In this document: positions 25,411-32,957 of the stretch, one piece after another
Numbering within the stretch: the first letter of the stretch is position 1
Layout: each line of letters opens with the position of its first letter
Origin: JACDET01 sp035568375
Lineage (GTDB): Bacteria; Patescibacteriota; Microgenomatia; Levybacterales; UBA12049
DNA: 52,188 nt
Reading direction: 5' to 3'
NCBI GenBank assembly: GCA_035568375.1
Contig: DATMOG010000092.1
Span: 1 to 52,188 of the forward strand
Program-made: the position numbers and the translations under genes
The notes under the pieces: model-generated
The model's database searches: none
Seen by the model: only the letters and a program-made list of their open reading frames with translations
Told to the model about the DNA's origin: nothing

Positions 25411-26358
25411 TTATTTTTCTTTTTTAACCGCATAAATACAGATAATATCAAAAGCACTAATATAAAAAGAAAAGTCTTTTGGCAATACTTTCCCGGCATG
25501 CATTAACGCTGAACCGATAAGTTTATTGTATAAAGCAACACGGTTGGTAAACATTGCATACGAAACATGTTTGCCAACTTGATGGTAACGGATTATTGAT
25601 AATCCAGCTTCTTCACAAATATTCCGTAATGTTTTGAGAGAAAAATAGGTTAAATGTTCATCTGATAATTTATATCCTATCCATCGATGTTGTGTGAGTT
25701 TTGCTGGCAGTGATCCTGCATCAGGAGTTGTTAACACAAGCATTCCCCCTGGTTTTAATAATGTATAGATCTTTTTTAATGTCGCAACAGGGTCCGGTAC
25801 ATGCTCGATAACGTCCCATAATGTAATAAGGTCATATGTTTCTTTGGGAAGTGCTACTTTTTGAAAATCTCCTGTATGAATCCTATAGCCAAGTTTATTT
25901 TTCACATATTCTGCAGCAAATTCCGAGATTTCAACTCCTTCAACTTGCCAGCCATGTTGAACACAGACATCCATAAAAAAACCCATCGCACAGCCAACAT
26001 CCAAGACATTTCCTGGCTTTTTAAGCTTTTCAATATCATTTAATCTTTTTTCAAAGGTTTTTTTTATTTTTCCTGAGTCAGCAATATAATCTTCATATCC
26101 ATAATGAGCTGAATGTTCGTTCTGAAAATAATCCTTGGTATAGAGTTCTTTTAGATATGATTCTTTTAATCGCGGATTAGTATAGACAAGCGAACATTTC
26201 TGGCAGATAACAACACGTGGATAAAAATGAGGGTACAGAATTGTATATTGAGGTGAATTGCAGAGAGGACAAATGATTATTTCAAGATTTTTTTTTGGCC
26301 ACGTTATCGAATTATGGAAGCTTTCCCGTGTAGTAATTTTTTTTTTACTTGTCTTCAT
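25411..26358 (-). CDS. SAM-dependent methyltransferase with N-terminal zinc ribbon
   Basis: 315 residues. Two cysteine pairs near the N-terminus (CPLCNS and CQKCSLVYTNPR) form a zinc ribbon, followed by a class I methyltransferase domain: VLDVGCAMGFFMDV (motif I), VEGVEISEFAAEYV (motif II) and LITLWDVIEHVPDP (motif IV). This architecture is common among C- or O-methyltransferases in glycan clusters. It follows the second DUF2298 gene by 4 bases and is probably in the same operon. Substrate unknown, likely a sugar intermediate. Confidence 0.85.
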   Translation of the reverse strand: MKTSKKKITTRESFHNSITWPKKNLEIIICPLCNSPQYTILYPHFYPRVVICQKCSLVYTNPRLKESYLKELYTKDYFQNEHSAHYGYEDYIADSGKIKKTFEKRLNDIEKLKKPGNVLDVGCAMGFFMDVCVQHGWQVEGVEISEFAAEYVKNKLGYRIHTGDFQKVALPKETYDLITLWDVIEHVPDPVATLKKIYTLLKPGGMLVLTTPDAGSLPAKLTQHRWIGYKLSDEHLTYFSLKTLRNICEEAGLSIIRYHQVGKHVSYAMFTNRVALYNKLIGSALMHAGKVLPKDFSFYISAFDIICIYAVKKEK

Positions 26359-26362
26359 TGTT

Positions 26363-28531
26363 CTATTTTACTTTATAGATTGTTACTTCTTGGTTTTGAT
26401 ACACAAGATCAAAAAGGCTTCCGACATTAGCATTAAATTTCGTGAAGCCTTCATTATTGTAATATGCTTTTTCTAGTTGACCAAGATAAATATATCGGAT
26501 ATTGTATTGGCGCACTATTGATAATAGTGTCTTAATAGATGACGTTTCATATGCTAGTTTAACATCTGCAATTCGTTTGTCAATGTTATCCGCAGACATG
26601 TATGACCGATGAGCTTGCTCATGCCATCCCCAACCAATTACTGTCTGCAAACCGGTATAAATGCTTACTCTATTTCCCCATCGATAGATTGGTGTATTAC
26701 CTTCCAAAATGATGGCAGGAGGAGAAATATGTTCATTCATCCATCGTATCGCACGATAATCCCACAATAATGTTAACTGGCTACCTTGATCATAATAGAT
26801 AGAAGATTGCATATAGGTCATACCGTCAAGCGTATGAGGTGCAGTAAGGCTCATGCGATCTTTTACTTTTGCGTACGTTGCTGTTGGAATATACGAAAAA
26901 GCGGATAAAAAGAGGATGATGAAAATACCTCTCCAGCTAATCCTAAGAATTTTATTTTGTTTATGAAGATAATTTCCTATCATGGGTAGACTCAATGCGC
27001 TTGCTAAGGCAAAGAAAATCCATGCTTGGAAGTAAAATTTAAACACCATATTCATTCGACCAAGCCCGACAGGGATATCAATAAGATCAGGAATAAGTGT
27101 GAGGAAGAAAGCGAAACCTGAAAAGAAAAGAACAAGAATATGTTGAGTCTTTTTTTGCTTCTGCGTTACTAACAAAAAGAGATGAAGGAGAATGAGTAGT
27201 CCTACAACTAGAATAAATGCATAATGTGGAATGAAAATTCCAAGAAGTACGCTTATACTAAGTAAAAGAAAACCATATTTTTTTTTGGTCGATGATTGCA
27301 AGAGCGAAATAGTGAGGAACGTTATAAGGATAAAAAGAAAAAATCCATGAATCAAAAGGTAATCTTCAAGTCTTGTAGGTGCTTGTGAATAAAAATTTAT
27401 TGTAATAGGTGCAGTCTTATAGTTAAAAATAAAAGGAAGCATTGTAAGATTGCTGATCGAGAAAATTCCCAAACTCATTATTATTGTTCTTATCAGGCCA
27501 ACAGAGAAAAATAGTCCAATAATAATAAATAAATAATAAGTTGGATAGTCCCAAATATTGGTGGCACGTAACATGCCAAGGAGCATCGATGTAAGCAGTA
27601 AGAAAATACATAGATAGCTTTTTGTAATTTTATGCATAGTGAAGAGTGAAATGATAAGTGCAATAAGAAAAAGATTGAGTACCAGTGCAATAAGATGTGC
27701 ATGAAGATCTGCATAGAGAAACGTAAAATAAGGGAATTCATTGATTTCATAATTTGGCATAACTCTCGTTGCAGTCCAATACCAGCTATTAATATATATA
27801 TGTTCAGAAAAACTTTTTATTATTAACGGTATTTGTGCTAAATTGCCAAGGGCAATGGTGAAAATGCTACCGAGAATACTTATTCTTCTTGATGCTGTTA
27901 TATGAAAAATAATGCTAAAAATGGTTGAGGCACATTGTCCAAAAAGATAGGCAAGAGCAATATTATAAAAAATTGAGGATGGTATTGTTGTTAATTTAGT
28001 AAATATTGCGATAAGATATTGTCCAAAATAATAGTAATTAATAGTATCTCCTGCATACCATGGATCATAAGGCGGAAAGGTTTGCGATTTAAGAATGGCG
28101 TTCAGAAATGCAAAGTCCATCGGTTTTTCTCCTCCCATCACTGGATGCCACAGGTCAGGATTCAACCAGCGAATAAATAAGAAACTGCCGAAAAAGAAGA
28201 GAAAAATTATTTCTTCATACACAAGCAATTTCCAATTCCCCTTTAAAAAAAGATCAATTTCTGTATGTTTCTTGAAAGTAATAGCGACGGCGCCTAGTCC
28301 GATAGTTAACAATACAAACATAACAGTGATTGTTGAAAAATGGAGTAGTTTGAGACTTGCGAGAAGCCAGACAATATATGCTGTAATACATAGCAGAAGA
28401 AGTTTGGCAAAAGGAAAACCCTTATCTTTCCAATGAGGGAAGATGAATAGAATATAAGGAAAACCGATACATGTAAAGAGAGCAAAAAAAAGAAGAACAT
28501 CGATGACTGAAATGATACTTAGTAAATCCAT
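26363..28531 (-). CDS. DUF2298 'YYY' multi-pass membrane protein (copy 2)
   Basis: 722 residues, a paralogue of the 18284-20551 protein with the same order of motifs: GGEKPMDFAFLNAIL, FPPYDPW, INYYYFG, YADLHAH, TNIWDYP, and C-terminal ILEGNTPIYRWGNR then TVIGWGWHEQAHR. Sequence similarity between the copies is limited outside these motifs, so the duplication is old. Two bases separate it from the FAD oxidoreductase gene upstream. Probably part of a membrane glycosylation or lipid-sugar pathway; the reaction is not established. Confidence 0.84.
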   Translation of the reverse strand: MDLLSIISVIDVLLFFALFTCIGFPYILFIFPHWKDKGFPFAKLLLLCITAYIVWLLASLKLLHFSTITVMFVLLTIGLGAVAITFKKHTEIDLFLKGNWKLLVYEEIIFLFFFGSFLFIRWLNPDLWHPVMGGEKPMDFAFLNAILKSQTFPPYDPWYAGDTINYYYFGQYLIAIFTKLTTIPSSIFYNIALAYLFGQCASTIFSIIFHITASRRISILGSIFTIALGNLAQIPLIIKSFSEHIYINSWYWTATRVMPNYEINEFPYFTFLYADLHAHLIALVLNLFLIALIISLFTMHKITKSYLCIFLLLTSMLLGMLRATNIWDYPTYYLFIIIGLFFSVGLIRTIIMSLGIFSISNLTMLPFIFNYKTAPITINFYSQAPTRLEDYLLIHGFFLFILITFLTISLLQSSTKKKYGFLLLSISVLLGIFIPHYAFILVVGLLILLHLFLLVTQKQKKTQHILVLFFSGFAFFLTLIPDLIDIPVGLGRMNMVFKFYFQAWIFFALASALSLPMIGNYLHKQNKILRISWRGIFIILFLSAFSYIPTATYAKVKDRMSLTAPHTLDGMTYMQSSIYYDQGSQLTLLWDYRAIRWMNEHISPPAIILEGNTPIYRWGNRVSIYTGLQTVIGWGWHEQAHRSYMSADNIDKRIADVKLAYETSSIKTLLSIVRQYNIRYIYLGQLEKAYYNNEGFTKFNANVGSLFDLVYQNQEVTIYKVK

Positions 28532-28533
28532 AA

Positions 28534-29817
28534 TTATTGTTTATTCATAAGAAGCATTGCTATTTTTTCTCCCAATTCCACTGCATAATTTGTTCCACGA
28601 TCCCACGGATAGACTTGCTGCATATTTGCGAGATAGATATTTTTAAGGGGTGTCTCAAAAGGTGGAAGCATCTTTGAATAATTGATAGGAATAATAGGTT
28701 GGGCAAATGGAACAGAAAATTTTTTTATGCTGATAAGCGTCTTTTGATAATCTGGATTTAACTTTTTCAAAAACGGATCAAATTTTTTCATAAGTGCTTC
28801 CTCATTCATGGTGAAATACTGGTGATCTTGCGGCAAATAATGTCCTAAGTAGACAAGATGTTCGTTATTGTAATGTTTGCTATCCATAAAATTTGTGTGC
28901 TCAACGAGTGCTAAAAGCGGAGCTTTGGTATCACAAATACTGAGCCAATAAGTTCCGTTAGTAAGAAATGGTTTTTTCAGACGCATCACTATAACAATTG
29001 CACCAAGCCCTTTCAATTGCATGAGTGATTTTTTATATGTTTCAGGCAATTGTGGCGCAAGGTTCAAAAAGGCAAATGAAGGAAGAGTAACGATAATTTT
29101 ATCGTATGTTTCTGTTTTTAATTTTCCAGTTTTTTTATATGTTATTTGGGGTTTATCGTTAGAATGTACCTTAATTATTTCGGTAGCATAATATATATCC
29201 CCACCATTTTGTTTGATAGCCTCAGTTATTCGTTTTGCAAACCGTAAAAATCCACCTTCTGGATAGGCAAGCTGAGTTGTTCGTTTTGCAAACCGTCCCC
29301 AAAACCATGCGAGAGAAATCTTATTTGCATATTTGCCAAATTTACCTACAAGTAATGGTTCCCATAATATTTTATATGCCTTTTCTCCAACTGTTTTTTG
29401 CAAGTATGCAGTTGCCGTATATTTTTCAAGTGGCTTCCAAAACGGATTAAATCGGAGCAGTCCTAATGCAACTGCCATTTGTAGCCTTTCATGAATTGAA
29501 AGTTTTTGGAAGGTTAGAAGGGTGAACGGGGAATCAAGTTGTAGAATTTTTCTATCAATCAAATGAGATGTCTTTGGTCGTCGGATTAAAATAGGAAAAT
29601 CTAGTTCTTTTGCTAAATTAAATATTGCTTTGTCACTAGTAAACCAATGGTGATAAAACGTTTCAAGTGTCCATTCCCAGCCTTTTTCCTGATATCCGAT
29701 AGCTAATCCTCCTGGTTGCGGATCTTTCTCAAAAATGGTGACTTCGTGCCCTTTTTTTATTAATTGATATGCTGCTGAAAGGCCAGTAAATCCGGCACCG
29801 ATAATTGCAATTTTCAT
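28534..29817 (-). CDS. NAD(P)/FAD-dependent oxidoreductase (amine oxidase / protoporphyrinogen oxidase-like)
   Basis: 427 residues. N-terminal dinucleotide-binding motif IIGAGFTGLSAAYQLIKKGHEVTIFEK with the terminal Glu for FAD ribose, followed by PGGLA. A C-terminal FAD site reads NIYLANMQQVYPWDRGTNYAVELGE. The central part resembles UDP-galactopyranose mutase and phytoene desaturase-like proteins. In this glycan gene block a sugar-modifying role such as mutase activity is attractive but unproven. It begins a run of minus-strand genes with tiny gaps down to 25411. Confidence 0.82.
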   Translation of the reverse strand: MKIAIIGAGFTGLSAAYQLIKKGHEVTIFEKDPQPGGLAIGYQEKGWEWTLETFYHHWFTSDKAIFNLAKELDFPILIRRPKTSHLIDRKILQLDSPFTLLTFQKLSIHERLQMAVALGLLRFNPFWKPLEKYTATAYLQKTVGEKAYKILWEPLLVGKFGKYANKISLAWFWGRFAKRTTQLAYPEGGFLRFAKRITEAIKQNGGDIYYATEIIKVHSNDKPQITYKKTGKLKTETYDKIIVTLPSFAFLNLAPQLPETYKKSLMQLKGLGAIVIVMRLKKPFLTNGTYWLSICDTKAPLLALVEHTNFMDSKHYNNEHLVYLGHYLPQDHQYFTMNEEALMKKFDPFLKKLNPDYQKTLISIKKFSVPFAQPIIPINYSKMLPPFETPLKNIYLANMQQVYPWDRGTNYAVELGEKIAMLLMNKQ

Positions 29818-29833
29818 AGATTATGAATTTGTA

Positions 29834-31198
29834 TTATATTGTAGAAAGAATGAATAATAAAGCGCCAACACCAAGGACTGATATACCTGCAGTGATTCCT
29901 GTCACTATCGCCGAACTACCTGTTTTTGGAATTGGAGCCTTACTTGGAACTGGTGTTGGCTTTCCAGTTGGCACCACTGTTGCTGTTGGCACCACTATTG
30001 TTGTAGGTGTCGCAGTTGGTGTTATAGCCAGCGTTGGTGAGGGGGATACGGTAGATGCAATAGGTGAAACAGATGGTTCAATAAATTGACTGCCTGCAGC
30101 ATAGACAGTAAATGATCTACTGAGTGTTTGCATAATACCTGATGCATTGATCGATTTTATGGTGATAGTATGTTTTCCTGGTGCAAGTGTTATCGACGGG
30201 CGGAATTGCCAAGAGCCAGCAGTGTCACTTTGAAGCTTAACTGAGATTTCCTGATTTGATTGAATTATGATATCCACTTCAGTATTAGGCAAGGCTTTTC
30301 CTTGGAACATAGGCTGTTGATCTTTGAATGTTTGTGTATCTTTTGGTGTTGTGATTTCAGGAGAAGAGACGGAAACAGGAGTTCCAAAGATTGGAAATGC
30401 TGCTTGTGATGCTATCTGACCAGATCCCGATGCAAGTTGTGTTATACCAAGAGTAAAGTCATAATTTTGAGAGAGAACAATTTTAGGAACCTGAGCTGCA
30501 TCCCTAACGAGCACTGTTGCTGTCGAGTGTTGCGTTGCCGTAATCACCTGAAGCTGTAATTCAGTATCAGGAGTCAATGAGGTAAAAGCATCCATAGTAC
30601 TATTGCGTAATTGGTTTAGTGATAGTTGATAAGTGCCCCCAGAGTTAATTAAGGTTGCAAGTTGCTGTGTTCCGGCACTTGTTATATACACAATTCCTTC
30701 TGTAGGAATAGAACCATCGCTTAGTGCAACTGTCCCGATAAGGGGTTGTACAATCTGTTTGCTACTTAATGGTGCATCTGTGGTGATCTCAAAAGGCTTT
30801 CCATTATTCTCTGCTTTTTGGGTACCAGAATCAATGACATAATAATATTTTGTAGAAGGAATCAGATGCTTAATTGTAATAATATGTACTTGGTGTTCTA
30901 ATGTTTTGCTTGTTTGCTGGTCTCTGTCATCGAGCATGATACTGGGTGTTGACGGATCTGTTCCATAGGAAATGGTTCCAATCGCAGGGGCATCTGTCGT
31001 ATAGGAGATTGTAAATGTTGTATCGGAGATATTGCTGATTTGAATACCCTTAGGATCACTCCCTACGGTTGCTTTAGACACAAAGATGAATGCATTGCCG
31101 CTAAGAAGAATGGTAATACTAAGTGCAATAAGCAAAACAAAAATACCTACATAAGAAGGCAGTTTCTTATTTAATAGTCTATTGTGTGCATAGCTCAT
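29834..31198 (-). CDS. Surface protein with FN3-like and Ig-like domains, Pro/Thr linker and IPKTG-type C-terminus
   Basis: 454 residues. One N-terminal membrane segment (about 17-36), an FN3/PapN-like domain (about 46-135), a carboxypeptidase-regulatory-like beta domain (about 145-245), an Ig-like repeat (about 270-360: PMFQGKALPNTEVDI, GSWQFRPSITLAPGKHTITI), then a threonine/proline-rich linker and IPKTGSSAI plus a hydrophobic helix. The end resembles an LPXTG sorting signal, but the usual basic tail is missing (it ends FILSTI), so it may simply be a second membrane anchor. Its start overlaps the 31195 gene by 4 bases, placing it in the pil-like operon. Confidence 0.78.
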   Translation of the reverse strand: MSYAHNRLLNKKLPSYVGIFVLLIALSITILLSGNAFIFVSKATVGSDPKGIQISNISDTTFTISYTTDAPAIGTISYGTDPSTPSIMLDDRDQQTSKTLEHQVHIITIKHLIPSTKYYYVIDSGTQKAENNGKPFEITTDAPLSSKQIVQPLIGTVALSDGSIPTEGIVYITSAGTQQLATLINSGGTYQLSLNQLRNSTMDAFTSLTPDTELQLQVITATQHSTATVLVRDAAQVPKIVLSQNYDFTLGITQLASGSGQIASQAAFPIFGTPVSVSSPEITTPKDTQTFKDQQPMFQGKALPNTEVDIIIQSNQEISVKLQSDTAGSWQFRPSITLAPGKHTITIKSINASGIMQTLSRSFTVYAAGSQFIEPSVSPIASTVSPSPTLAITPTATPTTIVVPTATVVPTGKPTPVPSKAPIPKTGSSAIVTGITAGISVLGVGALLFILSTI

Positions 31199-31584
31199 TG
31201 TCCCTGTATATTGATTGGTGAAGTATCCGGTATTGATTGAGATGAATTTGAAGCAACTGAATTCTCTGCGGGAGATGGTGTTATGACACCAGCTCCAAGT
31301 GGAGTCAAGAAATTTGGAGTTGGTGTGGTTGTTATCGTTGTTGCTGATGTGCTTGCTTGATTTTCAAATAGTGGATTGATGTTCTCACGTGATTTGAGTT
31401 GTTGCATGACTCTTGAATCAAAATTTGGTGGTATTGGCATAAGTTGTGCTTGAACATCAGGACTTACTGTCGAATTGGATAGGATATGGATAATGTTGAA
31501 GACAATCCATGCAAAAACTACGACAAATGAGGAAATCAAAATAAAAAGAATATCTTTTTGTTTATTGTGTTGTTTTTGTCTCAT
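31195..31584 (-). CDS. Short membrane-anchored protein in the pil-like operon
   Basis: 129 residues: a basic N-terminus, one membrane helix (ILFILISSFVVVFAWIVFNII, broken here as residues 12-32) and a disordered Ser/Thr/Pro/Asn-rich outer part. Its position directly after the PilN- and PilO-like genes and its shape (one helix plus a flexible outer part) recall PilP, but no PilP domain is recognisable. Separated by one base from the PilO-like gene. Function unknown. Confidence 0.65.
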   Translation of the reverse strand: MRQKQHNKQKDILFILISSFVVVFAWIVFNIIHILSNSTVSPDVQAQLMPIPPNFDSRVMQQLKSRENINPLFENQASTSATTITTTPTPNFLTPLGAGVITPSPAENSVASNSSQSIPDTSPINIQGQ

Positions 31585-31585
31585 A

Positions 31586-32209
31586 TTATTGTTTAAAATA
31601 TTGTCTTCCTCGTAATGTTAATATTAAATTCCCTGATTGTGTATCACGTCCAATTTCCATTGATTCAATAGTAATTATGCGATTAAGGCTTGCAAGTTCA
31701 GTAGAGAACGCGACCATGTCATTATAATTTCCTGTTACCTGAAGGTTAAAAATGAAAGATTGTGTTTTTTTATTGTTTGGAGAGGATGCTAGCTGCACTT
31801 CTGCTACCCGATAGATTGTAATGGTGACATTATGTTTTTTCCCAAGTGCAGATAACTGCGCACTCAACAGAGGAACATTTGCTCCTTGGGGAATAGCATT
31901 ATATATATTTGTTAGATTAGATCCGAGTTGATTGTATTGCTGTTCAAGAGAACTGAGATTATCAGTTTTTGTCCTAAGCTGCTGGTTGACAGATGTGTCA
32001 TCAGTTAATTGTTTTTTTAAATCAGTAATTGTTGAAAGCGTAGGGTTAATTGCAAAAATTCCAAAGAACGAAAGTGCGCCAAATGTAAGAGCCAAGGTAA
32101 CAAAAGAGCGAGTTGTCTCTTGTTGCATATTCGGAAGCAACTTCAAGTATTCACGATATTTGGCAGCTGATAAATTTTCAAAATAATTTTTTGGCAATTG
32201 CATAGGCAT
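31586..32209 (-). CDS. pilO: PilO-like type IV pilus assembly protein
   Basis: 207 residues. A cytoplasmic N-terminus is followed by one membrane helix (FVTLALTFGALSFFGIFAI, about 36-54), a coiled coil (STITDLKKQL to LEQQYNQL) and a ferredoxin-like domain (VPLLSAQLSALGKKHNVTITI then FNLQVTGNYNDMVAF). This matches the PilO fold. PilO pairs with PilN to form the inner-membrane alignment complex of type IV pili, and the PilN-like gene lies 8 bases upstream. No PilM is seen in the window. Confidence 0.75.
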   Translation of the reverse strand: MPMQLPKNYFENLSAAKYREYLKLLPNMQQETTRSFVTLALTFGALSFFGIFAINPTLSTITDLKKQLTDDTSVNQQLRTKTDNLSSLEQQYNQLGSNLTNIYNAIPQGANVPLLSAQLSALGKKHNVTITIYRVAEVQLASSPNNKKTQSFIFNLQVTGNYNDMVAFSTELASLNRIITIESMEIGRDTQSGNLILTLRGRQYFKQ

Positions 32210-32217
32210 TCAGTTAC

Positions 32218-32820
32218 TCATTGTTTGTTAAGAATTGTCTGATTAGATAAGCCAGTAGATTGCTGTTCAGATACAGCAAATGTTTTATGTTTTAATGTTG
32301 CAGTAATACTTACAACAATGACTGCACTATCTGAATTATTTACAACGTTATCAACAACAACTGATGCAATTGATGGATAATGTTTGAGTGTATCGACAAA
32401 TTGGGAGAGTGCAGCAGCTGATGGAGATTGTATCTCAATTTTTGCATTTTGGGTATTGACCGTGAGATCTTTAAAGGTAACTTTTCCTCGCCCCATTGTT
32501 ACTATATCAGTAAATATAGATGTTGTCACATTACCGATTGGCACATAATTTTTAATTGTTGTAAGTCTATCCTGAATATCACGAAATGTTGTCTCAGCAC
32601 TTTTGAAGTTAGCAATAATAAAGCTCTCGCTTTTAATTTGGTCATGTAAGTTTACAAGCTGTTCGTCCAATGTAAATCTATAAAGAAAGGTTCCAAGAGC
32701 AACTATTTCAGTCAAAATAACAAGGAGTCTACCAATAGAAAGAGCCCAGTCAGTAATTTGGGTAAGTAAATTATTGTTGTCTTGAGGAAGAAGGTTTATT
32801 GTTTGTATCTTTTCAGCCAT
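32218..32820 (-). CDS. pilN: PilN-like type IV pilus assembly protein
   Basis: About 200 residues from ATG 32820. It begins with the PilN hallmark INLLPQ at residues 7-12 (the PilM-binding peptide), then one membrane helix (LLVILTEIVALGTFLYRF), a coiled coil and a ferredoxin-like domain (VTFKDLTVNTQNAKIEIQ). First gene of the minus-strand pil-like operon. A strong promoter lies about 35 nt upstream. I preferred ATG 32820 over an upstream TTG since INLLPQ normally sits near residue 8. Confidence 0.77.
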   Translation of the reverse strand: MAEKIQTINLLPQDNNNLLTQITDWALSIGRLLVILTEIVALGTFLYRFTLDEQLVNLHDQIKSESFIIANFKSAETTFRDIQDRLTTIKNYVPIGNVTTSIFTDIVTMGRGKVTFKDLTVNTQNAKIEIQSPSAAALSQFVDTLKHYPSIASVVVDNVVNNSDSAVIVVSITATLKHKTFAVSEQQSTGLSNQTILNKQ

Positions 32821-32855
32821 AACTACAAGGCCACGATGCAATGCGGCTTAATTTT

Positions 32856-32884
32856 AGTGTATGGCTTTTTATAAGAATTGTCAA
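32856..32884 (-). promoter_or_regulatory. Promoter of the pilNO-like operon
   Basis: On the minus strand, consensus TTGACA (forward 32879-32884), exact 17-nt spacer and TACACT (forward 32856-32861). The predicted leader is about 28 nt, but no Shine-Dalgarno is visible before ATG 32820. Confidence 0.6.
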
Positions 32885-32915
32885 AGAATGTATTATGGAA
32901 AAGTAAACATAATTA

Positions 32916-32924
32916 TGCTATACT
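32916..32924 (+). promoter_or_regulatory. fusA promoter with extended -10
   Basis: TGCTATACT (TGn extension, -10 TATACT at 32919-32924). No convincing -35. The predicted leader of about 27 nt contains GAAGAGGG (32937-32944), a loosely spaced ribosome site. The region lies back-to-back with the pilN promoter. Confidence 0.55.
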
Positions 32925-32957
32925 CTTTCAAGTCCCGAAGAGGGATATTTTTTACTT

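Noticed and set aside
29823..30089. Short plus-strand ORF with tandem GTTGGCACCACT-like repeats
   Set aside because: The repeats are the reverse of the Pro/Thr-rich linker codons of the surface protein; low-complexity coding sequence, not a CRISPR or separate gene.
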